In this document: positions 18,490 to 26,226 of the stretch, one piece after another
Numbering within the stretch: the stretch's first letter is position 1
Layout of the letters: the number at the start of each line of letters is the position of its first letter
Assembly (NCBI RefSeq): GCF_017638545.1
Contig: NZ_CP072110.1
Coordinates: forward strand, 2,666,001-2,730,000
DNA: 64,000 nucleotides
Direction: 5' to 3'
Source of the DNA: Psychrosphaera ytuae
GTDB lineage: Bacteria > Pseudomonadota > Gammaproteobacteria > Enterobacterales > Alteromonadaceae
Made by a program: the position numbers and the translations under genes
Notes under the pieces: generated by a model
Told to the model about the DNA's origin: nothing
Database searches by the model: none
What the model saw: the letters and a program-made list of their open reading frames with translations, nothing else

Positions 18490-19377
18490 TTACAGGTGTT
18501 GCTTAAACAGCTTGATAAGCGCTTCGATGTTTGGCGTGCCAATGTAATTTGGACGAATAATAAAGGCAATTCGACGGTGCGGACCAGGCTCACCTAAGTG
18601 AATAGCTCGCAGCTCTGATTGTTTGGTGATGAGTTGATCAAGGGCCATTTCTGGTACGAGAGTTGTCCCCATTTTTCCGGCCACCATTTGAATAATGGTC
18701 GTTAAACTCGTTGAGTCAAATGGCGAGTTGCTCTTTGTCTGGTGCATCGAACAAGCGGCCAGGGCATGATCTTTTAAGCAGTGTCCGTCTTTTAACAACA
18801 TTAACCGCTCAATTTCCATTTCTTTGCTGGTGATCTCTTTTAAGTTACGAGGACATTCGTCTTTGTGCGACACCCAATAAAAGTCTTCTTGCCAAAACTC
18901 AAACGCCATCAACCCTTCAATGTCATAAGGCAATGCCAAAATCGCACAATCCAAATCACCTTTTCTGACCATATCAACCAATACGTGTGATTGATCTTCG
19001 ACTAAATGAAGCTGTAGTTTAGGGTGGTTTTCGCGAACTGCAGGTAACACTTTGGGTAACAAATACGGACCAATAGTTGGGATAACGCCAATGCTCATCG
19101 GTGCGGTCAGTGGTGCCTTGTTGATTTGAGATAATTGATAAAGCTCGTCGACTTGAAGTTTAATATCCTGTGCTTTCTTTAATAACAGCTCGCCTGCAGG
19201 CGTGACCAATACCTGCTTGTTATTTCGTTCGAATACCTGAATCCCCAGCTGCTTTTCTAATTCTGTGATTGCTGTACTCAGTGCCGACTGAGAGACGTTG
19301 CAAGCGTCAGCGGCTTTTTTAAAGTGCATCGTTTGTTGTACGGCTAGTGCGTATGTTAGCTGCTTGAGTGAAATCAT
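18490..19377 (-). CDS. oxyR: Peroxide-sensing LysR-type regulator OxyR
   Basis: A 295-residue LysR-type regulator. The N-terminal winged HTH covers about 3-60 ('KAADACNVSQSALSTAITEL'), then a linker helix and the redox sensor domain. The two redox cysteines are present: Cys200 in 'LLKDGHCLKDHAL' and Cys209 in 'AACSMH', equivalent to E. coli Cys199/Cys208. H2O2 should therefore form the activating disulfide. It is divergent from ahpC, a standard target, across 219 bp containing dyad repeats. GGAG precedes the ATG. Confidence 0.95.
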   Translation of the reverse strand: MISLKQLTYALAVQQTMHFKKAADACNVSQSALSTAITELEKQLGIQVFERNNKQVLVTPAGELLLKKAQDIKLQVDELYQLSQINKAPLTAPMSIGVIPTIGPYLLPKVLPAVRENHPKLQLHLVEDQSHVLVDMVRKGDLDCAILALPYDIEGLMAFEFWQEDFYWVSHKDECPRNLKEITSKEMEIERLMLLKDGHCLKDHALAACSMHQTKSNSPFDSTSLTTIIQMVAGKMGTTLVPEMALDQLITKQSELRAIHLGEPGPHRRIAFIIRPNYIGTPNIEALIKLFKQHL

Positions 19378-19420
19378 GAAGTCTCCGTTAACATCTTAGG
19401 TAACTCATTTTGACGCAAAC

Positions 19421-19467
19421 GTTCTTTAATGAACGATTCTTGTTCAAAAATTTAGAACACAGTGTTC
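19421..19467. promoter_or_regulatory. Cluster of GTTC/GAAC dyads, candidate operator between oxyR and ahpC
   Basis: Five alternating GTTC and GAAC blocks at 19421, 19431, 19442, 19455 and 19463 form nested inverted repeats: GTTC-N6-GAAC, and a perfect 6+1+6 palindrome at 19455-19467 (GAACACAGTGTTC). It lies just upstream of a plausible ahpC promoter (TAATAT at 19503-19508). OxyR control is inferred from context; the blocks do not match the E. coli ATAG/CTAT consensus well. Confidence 0.4.
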
Positions 19468-19596
19468 AGTTTAATCAATTTTTCTTAATCAAGTAAAGAC
19501 CCTAATATTAGTTCCATCGAAACGGAGCAAGTGCTCCAAACTTAAAATCAAAAATGAACGGCAGTTCTGACGCTGCTACAAAAGAGGAAAATTAAT

Positions 19597-20160
19597 ATGT
19601 CTTTAATCGGTAAATCAATTCCAGACTTCAAAGCACAAGCATTCCACAATGGTGAATTTGTAGAAGTAACATCAGAAGATGTGAAAGGTAAGTGGGGTAT
19701 CTTTTTGTTCTACCCAGCGGATTTCACGTTTGTTTGTCCTACTGAGTTAGAAGATATGGCTAACCAATACGAAGAACTACAAGGCTTAGGTGTTGAGGTT
19801 TATGCAGTATCAACTGATACGCACTTCTCGCACAAAGCATGGCACGACTCAAGCGACGCTATTGGCAAAATCAAGTTCCCAATGTTAGGTGACCAAACTG
19901 GCCACATCACTCGCGGTTTCGACGTAATGATTGAAGAAGACCACATGGCTGACCGCGGTACGTTCTTAGTAGACCCTGACGGTATCATCCAAGTTGCAGA
20001 AATTCACGCTGGTGGTATCGGCCGCTCTGCAAAAGACATGGTACGTAAAGTTAAAGCCGCTCAGTACGTTCGTGATAACGACGGTGAAGTATGTCCAGCT
20101 GCATGGGAGCAAGGTCAACAAACACTTACTCCAAGCTTAGATTTAGTTGGCAAAATTTAA
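19597..20160 (+). CDS. ahpC: Alkyl hydroperoxide reductase peroxiredoxin AhpC
   Basis: A 187-residue typical 2-Cys peroxiredoxin. Peroxidatic Cys47 lies in 'FTFVCPTELEDM' and resolving Cys166 in 'GEVCPAAWE'. It reduces H2O2 and organic hydroperoxides and is recycled by AhpF. Good Shine-Dalgarno (AAGAGGA). It is followed by a hairpin with a T-run and then ahpF, so ahpF may be transcribed at a lower level than ahpC. Confidence 0.97.
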   Translation: MSLIGKSIPDFKAQAFHNGEFVEVTSEDVKGKWGIFLFYPADFTFVCPTELEDMANQYEELQGLGVEVYAVSTDTHFSHKAWHDSSDAIGKIKFPMLGDQTGHITRGFDVMIEEDHMADRGTFLVDPDGIIQVAEIHAGGIGRSAKDMVRKVKAAQYVRDNDGEVCPAAWEQGQQTLTPSLDLVGKI

Positions 20161-20179
20161 TCCGGCGCCAGTAGTAAAA

Positions 20180-20205
20180 GGGCACCTTAGGGTGCCCCAT
20201 TTTTA
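20180..20205 (+). terminator. Intercistronic terminator-like hairpin between ahpC and ahpF
   Basis: GGGCACC/GGTGCCC stem with a TTAG loop (20180-20197), followed shortly by TTTTT and then directly by the AAGGAGG Shine-Dalgarno of ahpF. The placement suggests partial termination or mRNA processing that sets the AhpC:AhpF ratio. Confidence 0.7.
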
Positions 20206-20217
20206 AGGAGGTTTGAA

Positions 20218-21792
20218 ATGTTAAGCAATGACATTTTAGCGGCATTAAAATCATATACAGAAGATATGACTAACCGTGTGAATTTAGTGCTACAGACAGG
20301 TGAGCACCCAAAAAGAGCGGAGTTAGTCGAGTTTTTATCGCAGATTTGTTCAGTTTCGGATCAGTTGACGCTAGAAGAGCGTGACGAGTCGGAAATGTTG
20401 AGAAGCCCAATTACGTTTGGGTTAGAAGTTGATGGCCAATTTAATGGTATTGTATTTTCAGGCATTCCGAGTGGTCACGAATTTAACTCACTGATTTTGG
20501 CGATTTTGCAATCTGCTGGAACAGAGCTTAAGTTAGACAAGCAGCTGATGCGCTTGATTCAAGGTATCGACAAGCCGATTAAATTCGAAGTATTTATCAG
20601 CTTAAGTTGTCACAACTGCCCTGATGTAGTCCAGGCTCTCAACCAGTTTGCGTTATTAAATGACAATATCACTACAGAAATGATCGACGGTGGTTTGTTC
20701 CAAGACTTGATTGAATCAAGAAACATCCAAGGCGTACCAAGCGTTTATCTTAACGGTGAAGTGTTTGCCAACGGTAAAATTGATACGGCACAGCTGGTTG
20801 ATAAACTGATCACCAAGTTTCCTGTGACGGTAGAGGCCAGTGAAGAAGATGCGCTACCATTACAAGACGTAACGGTCATTGGTGGTGGTCCGGCAGGTGT
20901 CGCTGCAGCAATTTACAGCGCTCGTAAGGGCCTTAAAGTCACTATGGTTGCTGACAGAATTGGTGGACAGGTCAAAGATACTGTCGATATCGAAAACCTG
21001 ATTTCGGTGAACAAAACGACAGGTACCGAGCTAACCAACAACATGATTGCTCACATGAACGATTATGAGATAACACGTAAAGAGCACTTACGTGTTGCCA
21101 AAATCGAGAAGAGCCAAGACAGCGCCAACAAGATTAAAAAGGTGCACTTGAGCTCAGGTGAGATTATTGAGACCAAGACCTTAATCATCGCAACAGGTGC
21201 AAAGTGGCGTGAGCTGGGTGTTCCTGGTGAAAAAGAAAACATAGGTAACGGCGTAGCTTACTGTCCACACTGTGATGGCCCATTCTTTAAAGGTAAAGAT
21301 GTTGCGGTTATCGGTGGCGGTAACTCGGGTGTTGAAGCTGCACTGGATTTAGCGGGTATGGTTAAACATGTAACAGTGTTTGAGTTTTTACCAGAACTTA
21401 AAGCGGACCAAGTGTTAGTCGATAAGTTGTACGAGCGCAGCAACGTAACCGTGATAAAAAACGCGGCAACCTCAGAAATCGTCGCAACAAACGGTAAAGT
21501 TAGCAGCATTAAATACGTAGACCGTGCTACAAACGAAACACTAGAAAAAGAATTGTCAGGTGTGTTTGTTCAAATTGGTTTGTTACCTAACAGTGACTTT
21601 ATCGATGGCGTAGTAGAGCGTACACAATTTGGTGAAATCATTATCGATGAAAAAGGCCAAACGTCAGAACCAGGCATCTTTGCTTGTGGTGACGTAACAA
21701 CAGTACCTTACAAGCAAATCGTAATTTCGATGGGCGAAGGTGCCAAAGCGTCACTATCGGCATTCGATTACCTGATTCGAAACGGCCTATAA
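20218..21792 (+). CDS. ahpF: Alkyl hydroperoxide reductase flavoprotein AhpF
   Basis: A 524-residue disulfide reductase. An N-terminal tandem thioredoxin-like domain carries CHNC near residue 131. The FAD/NADH thioredoxin-reductase-like part holds 'IGGGPAGVAAAIYSARKG', the second redox centre CPHC near residue 349, a second nucleotide-binding 'IGGGNSGVEAALDLAG' and the C-terminal 'GIFACGDVTTVPYKQI'. It transfers NADH electrons to AhpC. Strong AAGGAGG Shine-Dalgarno. All redox motifs are intact. Confidence 0.97.
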   Translation: MLSNDILAALKSYTEDMTNRVNLVLQTGEHPKRAELVEFLSQICSVSDQLTLEERDESEMLRSPITFGLEVDGQFNGIVFSGIPSGHEFNSLILAILQSAGTELKLDKQLMRLIQGIDKPIKFEVFISLSCHNCPDVVQALNQFALLNDNITTEMIDGGLFQDLIESRNIQGVPSVYLNGEVFANGKIDTAQLVDKLITKFPVTVEASEEDALPLQDVTVIGGGPAGVAAAIYSARKGLKVTMVADRIGGQVKDTVDIENLISVNKTTGTELTNNMIAHMNDYEITRKEHLRVAKIEKSQDSANKIKKVHLSSGEIIETKTLIIATGAKWRELGVPGEKENIGNGVAYCPHCDGPFFKGKDVAVIGGGNSGVEAALDLAGMVKHVTVFEFLPELKADQVLVDKLYERSNVTVIKNAATSEIVATNGKVSSIKYVDRATNETLEKELSGVFVQIGLLPNSDFIDGVVERTQFGEIIIDEKGQTSEPGIFACGDVTTVPYKQIVISMGEGAKASLSAFDYLIRNGL

Positions 21793-21820
21793 GCTCAATA
21801 ACCTTTCCGAAATCCTAACA

Positions 21821-21844
21821 AAAGCCCGCTTTGCGGGCTTTTTT
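21821..21844 (+). terminator. Rho-independent terminator after ahpF
   Basis: AAAGCCCGC/GCGGGCTTTTTT stem with a TTT loop and T-run, 29 bp after the ahpF stop. Confidence 0.9.
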
Positions 21845-21960
21845 GTTTTGTTAAAACAAGTCGTTTGGTGTTACTTGACAAACTTTTTCCTTAGGCTAAT
21901 TTTAATGAAGTGATCCGTGTAATCACTCTAGACGGTTGAAACTTTTAAAAGGGAATTATT

Positions 21961-22405
21961 ATGAAAATCAAATCAAATCAAATCAAATCAGATCAAATCA
22001 AATTCAACTAAATTAATGACGGCCCTGTTGTCAGTTTTTTGTTTGGTCAATACCGCTGTAGCAGCTCCCGATACAATAATTAGTAAGTACTACTACAGAA
22101 CAGCTGCCAAGCAGGAGCTTATAGGGTATTGGTATCAGAGTTGTTATTTATCATTTAGCGTTTCTTGGGGCAAAAAAGAAGGATATGTACAAAATGATCC
22201 AGCAATGCACGGTTGGGATTGTACTAGATTAGGTATGTCTGGAAATAGAAGAGGTAGTTGTCTCGCGTCAGACTTTGATGGAGTAAAAGAACTTGTTTCG
22301 AGGTGGAATAGTGACACTAAGCGATATGAAATAGTGGAGATTGTCGATGCGACTCATTGGGACAGTATTACTGGTAGATGTGAACAAGAAAACCCTTTGT
22401 TTTAA
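21961..22405 (+). CDS. Small secreted orphan protein with frame-shifting pentanucleotide repeat at its start (likely phase-variable)
   Basis: The best start, ATG 21961, has an AAGGGA Shine-Dalgarno. In the given sequence that frame reads 16 codons through a pentamer array and stops at TAA 22009-22011. The main frame, open from just after 21962, encodes an Ala-Val-Ala signal peptide ('ALLSVFCLVNTAVAAP') and an approximately 110-residue mature protein with five cysteines, ending 'CEQENPLF'. Gain of one pentamer or loss of two would join the two. As given, translation could only begin at ATG 22016, which has no Shine-Dalgarno but lies 4 bases after the short frame's stop, so re-initiation is possible. 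I do not recognise the family with confidence; the 'YYY...IGYWYQSC...SWG' pattern is faintly like small secreted DUF6289-type proteins. Confidence 0.7.
21966..22000 (+). repeat. Pentanucleotide microsatellite (AATCA) inside the start of a secreted-protein gene
   Basis: Seven 5-bp units: five perfect AATCA, one GATCA variant, one AATCA, then a degenerate AATTC. It begins two bases after the ATG at 21961. The unit length is not a multiple of three, so slippage changes the reading frame. Of the three frames, one enters the downstream gene, one stops at 22009 (present state) and one stops at 22014. Confidence 0.95.
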
Positions 22406-22410
22406 TTAAA

Positions 22411-22452
22411 GGAAAAGGAAAAGGAAAAGGAAAAGGAAAAGGAAAAGGAAAA
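22411..22452 (+). repeat. Hexanucleotide microsatellite (GGAAAA)7 forming a Shine-Dalgarno array
   Basis: Seven perfect GGAAAA units that end on the A of the next gene's ATG at 22452. Each unit creates an AAGGA-type ribosome-binding motif. The best spaced one (GGA at 22441) lies about 8 bases from the ATG. Copy-number change would alter the number of Shine-Dalgarno motifs and the distance from the upstream gene's stop (22405) without changing any frame. Confidence 0.95.
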
Positions 22453-22910
22453 TGAAAAGTTTAATATGCGTAGTAATTCTTCTTTTATTCTTTAATCTCC
22501 ATGCTGAGGAGAACAAAGTGATAATTGAAGGTAATTCATTTCGGGCAGTAAGTACTGAACAAGTGGTGGTGACCGGTTGTTACGGAAGTTATATTCATCC
22601 AAACCTAGCACCTTCGACTAAGAAGTATGAGGTTAGCGAGATTAGTAATGGGTTTCACGTCGTTGTAGTTGAAAAATCTACTGTTGTTGAGGGGGCAATA
22701 AGAAGTGCTATTGTTCAAATTGACAACGTAGAGGTAACCCCAGGAGATAGATACAGTTATGGTCTTGAGGTAAACGGTGCTGATGCTAAAGTTTGGTTAG
22801 TAAACGATCAAACAAATGAACCAGTTTCAAACATAACAGAGTTTAAACTTAAGCCTTACTTCAAAACAAAAAAGATAGAAACAAAAGTTCCTGCAACTTG
22901 CGCGGCATAA
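22452..22910 (+). CDS. Secreted orphan protein preceded by Shine-Dalgarno repeat array
   Basis: A 152-residue protein with a clear N-terminal signal peptide ('LICVVILLLFFNLHAEE'). The mature part is predicted beta-rich, with two cysteines: one near residue 43 in 'VVVTGCYGSY' and one in the C-terminal 'VPATCAA', which may pair. I do not recognise the family. It follows the phase-variable-looking gene on the same strand across 46 bp made almost entirely of the hexamer array, so the two are probably one transcript. No recognisable hairpin follows before degS, which is convergent. Function unknown; periplasmic or extracellular location is inferred from the signal peptide. Confidence 0.75.
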   Translation: MKSLICVVILLLFFNLHAEENKVIIEGNSFRAVSTEQVVVTGCYGSYIHPNLAPSTKKYEVSEISNGFHVVVVEKSTVVEGAIRSAIVQIDNVEVTPGDRYSYGLEVNGADAKVWLVNDQTNEPVSNITEFKLKPYFKTKKIETKVPATCAA

Positions 22911-22995
22911 TAAAAATAATTCGACTCAGTTATGTTACTGTTAAAACAACTCATGGTGTATAACAAATTGGAAGTTAGGTAGAAGGCAAGTTAAA

Positions 22996-24057
22996 TTATT
23001 CTTCGCCTAACTTTCCTATTGTCACAGTAAATTGCTGAACGCGTTTGTTGCGCGATACGTCCAAGGTGATTTGTGTGCCTGGTTCCATATTTTCGACCAT
23101 GGCTGACATGTGCATGATACTGACAACTTGTTTGCCATTGAGTGCTAATACTATGTCTCCACGGCGTAAGCCACCTGCCCAGCCGGGGCCAAATGGATCA
23201 ACTTCAGTAATAAGTACGCCTGCAACTGGCTCTATTTGGGTTCGGACTGGTTGTCCGTATTGATTGATCTGTTCGCCGCTGATACCTAAATAACCACGGG
23301 TTACTTCGCCGTAAGCCATGAGTTTATCCATGACGGATTTGGCTAATTTATAAGGAATGGCAAAGAAAATCCCTTGTACGCCTAACGAACCTTGAGCTGC
23401 GGTATTGATTCCGACTAGCTTGCCTTGAGAATTAACCAATGCGCCGCCTGAGTTACCAATATTGATTGCTGCGTCCATCTGAATAAAGTCGACATAAGAC
23501 GATCCTGGGCGCTTTTTGCTGGTGGCACTGATGATCCCTTGCGTAATGGTTTGGCCAAAGTTTAAAGGGTTACCAATGGCAAGCACTATGTCACCGACTT
23601 GTGGTTCTAAATCTGCCTGTTGTGGAATAGTGGGTAAATTGACCGCGTCTATTTTTAATAACGCCAGGTCTGTTACCTTGTCTAAGCCGATAACTTCAGC
23701 ATTAAATTGGCGGCCATCTTGTAAATCCACCAAAATCGATTCAGCGCGGTCAACAACGTGGTAATTCGTTAAAATGTGACCATTACTGGTCATAATCACA
23801 CCAGAGCCTAGATCATCAAATACTTCTGGGGTATTAGTGCCAGGTCGCATAGATGCAACTGAGTAAATATTTACCACAGCTGGCGCGGCTTCTTTTACGG
23901 CATAAGAAAATGACATGGCTTGTGGACGAATGACATTTTCTGTGAGGGTGTTAAGGCCTAGTTTGTTGCGAAGATCGGGGCTTAATAAAATGATCACTAA
24001 TGCGGCTGCTAAACCATATGCAACAGCATTTAACACAAACTTTATTTTACCGATCAC
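22996..24057 (-). CDS. degS: Site-1 envelope-stress protease DegS
   Basis: About 353 residues from GTG 24057, chosen over TTG 24069 because GGAG lies six bases before the GTG and the length then matches E. coli DegS (355). A single N-terminal transmembrane anchor is followed by a trypsin-like protease with His in 'LTNYHVVD', Asp in 'KVTDLALLKID' and Ser in 'NIGNSGGALVN'. One PDZ domain (about 265-350) follows. In the sigma-E pathway, DegS is activated by misfolded porins and cuts RseA. One PDZ domain separates it from DegQ next door. Confidence 0.95.
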   Translation of the reverse strand: MIGKIKFVLNAVAYGLAAALVIILLSPDLRNKLGLNTLTENVIRPQAMSFSYAVKEAAPAVVNIYSVASMRPGTNTPEVFDDLGSGVIMTSNGHILTNYHVVDRAESILVDLQDGRQFNAEVIGLDKVTDLALLKIDAVNLPTIPQQADLEPQVGDIVLAIGNPLNFGQTITQGIISATSKKRPGSSYVDFIQMDAAINIGNSGGALVNSQGKLVGINTAAQGSLGVQGIFFAIPYKLAKSVMDKLMAYGEVTRGYLGISGEQINQYGQPVRTQIEPVAGVLITEVDPFGPGWAGGLRRGDIVLALNGKQVVSIMHMSAMVENMEPGTQITLDVSRNKRVQQFTVTIGKLGEE

Positions 24058-24103
24058 GAGACGCTCCAAGTTTCCTTTTTGTATACGTTACTATTTTAAT
24101 ATT

Positions 24104-24141
24104 AAAAAAGCCCCTAATAAATTAATATTAGGGGCTTTTTT
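24104..24141 (-). terminator. Terminator between degQ and degS
   Basis: Long stem of AAAAAAGCCCCTAATA with its complement around a short loop. A/T runs flank both sides, so on the minus strand it ends the degQ transcript before degS. Confidence 0.85.
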
Positions 24142-24175
24142 GTATCAAGTAATGTCTAGCCTTAGTGGCGATAAG

Positions 24176-25549
24176 TTAACGTATCAAAATATACAGTGAG
24201 CTATTACCGCGTACGACATTTAGTGCCATGACGCCTTTGGCGTTTTCGAGGGCATCTCTTAATTCACCGACACTGGTGATGCGAGTTCGGTTCACGCCGA
24301 CAATGACGTCGTTGGTTTCAAGCCCTAGCATTGCTGCTGGAGAACGCTCTTCTACTTCCGTCACTTCAACACCCTCGGCACCTTTATTGGTTTGGCCTGA
24401 AGCAAAGGTTGCACCTTTGAGTGATGGATGAATCGTTCCCGCTGTGACAGCTGGCTTATCTGCAGCGCCAAGAACAACATCGAGCTTAATCGTTTTGCCT
24501 TTGCGCTCAACCGTTAACTCAAGTTCGCTTCCTGCGCCTTTGGTGCTGACTTTACTGCGAAGTTCGTTAAACGAGCGGATTTTTACGCCGTCTACGTGGG
24601 TAATAACATCCCCCGATTCTAAGCCACCTTTATCCGCCGATGAGTCTTCCATTACCTGCAATACAAATGCACCTTGTGCGATGTCTAAGTCAAATGACTT
24701 GGCAATTTCGGCGTCGAGGTCACGACCTGTAATACCCAACACACCGCGCTTAACTTCACCAAACTCGATGAGTTGATCGACCAAGTTCTGCATCATCACA
24801 GAAGGGATTGCAAACCCAATACCTACGTTACCGCCGCTTGGGGCAATAATGGCAGTGTTGATGCCGACCAGTTCGCCTTTTAAGTTAACCAAAGCACCGC
24901 CTGAGTTACCGCTGTTAATCGCGGCATCAGTTTGAATGTAATCTTCAAGGGATTGATTAGCCAGACCACTGCGGCCTTTGGCACTGACAATACCCGACGT
25001 TACTGTTTGGCCCAGACCAAAAGGATTACCTATGGCCACAACAAAATCACCAACTCGTAGTTTGTCTGAATTTGCAATTTTTACTTCTGTCAGGTTTTTC
25101 GGTTCGATTTTTAACAGAGCAACGTCACTTTCGGCATCGCTACCGATTTTTTTGGCTTCGAACTGACGGCCGTCTTTTAAAGTGACGATGATTTCATCTG
25201 CATCGTCGATAACGTGGTTGTTGGTGACGATGTAGCCTTTGTCTTTGTCGATGATGACACCAGAGCCTAACCCTTTAAACGGTCGCTCTTGAACTTGTGG
25301 GCCGCGTCGATTACCAAAGAAGTATTGAAATGGGTCCATACCGGCACGGACTTCTTTGCTACCGGCAACCGAAATATTGACGACGGCAGGCGTGACTTGT
25401 TCAACCATAGGCGCCAAAGAAGGAACTTCATCTTTGAGCATAGAGAACGGGAATGCCGCCTGAGCGGGTGCGGACAACGACAGTGCAGACGCGAACATCG
25501 CCGCCACTGCCGTTAATTTTAAAACATTAGATTTAACCAAAACTGCCAT
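24176..25549 (-). CDS. degQ: Periplasmic serine protease/chaperone DegQ (HtrA family)
   Basis: A 457-residue HtrA protease with a signal peptide (about 1-31, ending 'SAPAQAAFPF'). The catalytic triad segments are 'IVTNNHVIDDADE', 'ESDVALLKIE' and 'AINSGNSGGALVNLKGE'. Two PDZ domains cover about 270-360 and 375-457. The short Q-linker region and 457-residue length fit DegQ better than DegP (474 in E. coli), but one copy may serve both roles. It degrades or refolds periplasmic proteins. AAAGGAG precedes the ATG. It is a separate unit from degS because of the hairpin between them. Confidence 0.93.
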   Translation of the reverse strand: MAVLVKSNVLKLTAVAAMFASALSLSAPAQAAFPFSMLKDEVPSLAPMVEQVTPAVVNISVAGSKEVRAGMDPFQYFFGNRRGPQVQERPFKGLGSGVIIDKDKGYIVTNNHVIDDADEIIVTLKDGRQFEAKKIGSDAESDVALLKIEPKNLTEVKIANSDKLRVGDFVVAIGNPFGLGQTVTSGIVSAKGRSGLANQSLEDYIQTDAAINSGNSGGALVNLKGELVGINTAIIAPSGGNVGIGFAIPSVMMQNLVDQLIEFGEVKRGVLGITGRDLDAEIAKSFDLDIAQGAFVLQVMEDSSADKGGLESGDVITHVDGVKIRSFNELRSKVSTKGAGSELELTVERKGKTIKLDVVLGAADKPAVTAGTIHPSLKGATFASGQTNKGAEGVEVTEVEERSPAAMLGLETNDVIVGVNRTRITSVGELRDALENAKGVMALNVVRGNSSLYILIR

Positions 25550-25650
25550 AAATGGTGTACTCCTTTATATGAATTACAAAATCAGACAGAAGATGAAAGT
25601 CTAAGTTCCTAACTTATTTACCTTTTACCTTTCTTTACGCTTAAGTAGGG

Positions 25651-26091
25651 TTAAGGTTTGGCTTTTTCAACGTCTTTTTCTGGGGCTACGCCTTTAAATA
25701 CACCAGAGGCGGTCGCTGAATAATCTAACGGTTGGTTTTCGGTTTCCGATTTCTTTCGCGGCTGTTGAGGGTTCGTTTTTAAAAACTCAGTTGCTTCTTC
25801 TGAGAAAAACGGAAATGCCGGTGCGCTCTCTGCTTTTTGCATTAAGTGCTCAGCATCGGCAATGTTATTGTTAATGGCATTAGTAATACCCTCTAGTTGG
25901 CTCGCTAGGGTTTTGTAGTTAGCCAGCTGATCTTGCCACTCTTGCTTGAGCAATGCCTGCTCTTGCTGACATTGAGCAAGTTGCTCTTTGGTGGAAGATG
26001 AATTTTGAAAAAACTTATTACGCGCAATGACAATTGCGATGCCAACGATAATACCTACAAGAAAAATAATGAATGCGTTGATAAATTCCAT
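25651..26091 (-). CDS. zapG: Cell-division/envelope protein ZapG (YhcB, DUF1043)
   Basis: A 146-residue bitopic protein. The N-terminal transmembrane helix ('FIIFLVGIIVGIAIVIARN') leads into a coiled coil (about 35-90, many Gln/Leu/Glu) and a disordered polar tail. This is the DUF1043/YhcB layout. In E. coli, YhcB/ZapG links division and envelope growth. It is divergent from zapE and upstream of degQ, the conserved gammaproteobacterial neighbourhood. Confidence 0.9.
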   Translation of the reverse strand: MEFINAFIIFLVGIIVGIAIVIARNKFFQNSSSTKEQLAQCQQEQALLKQEWQDQLANYKTLASQLEGITNAINNNIADAEHLMQKAESAPAFPFFSEEATEFLKTNPQQPRKKSETENQPLDYSATASGVFKGVAPEKDVEKAKP

Positions 26092-26226
26092 TCCTAAGCC
26101 TTTTTTAAATTTACATCGGGATTTATTATCTCATTATGTCTTACAATGAGGTGAGCGTGTTAGTATTTTATCTCATGTTTTTGTTTCAATGTTTTAATCA
26201 AGCGATTTAGAAGAATTATAAGTCAA

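Noticed and set aside
22016..22405. ATG 22016 as the native start of the first orphan gene
   Set aside because: There is no Shine-Dalgarno and the signal peptide would lack its basic N-region; ATG 21961 has both features once the repeat is in frame. Kept only as a possible re-initiation site.
21961..22910. Toxin-antitoxin pair
   Set aside because: Both products carry export signals and neither has a DNA-binding or toxin fold that I can recognise.
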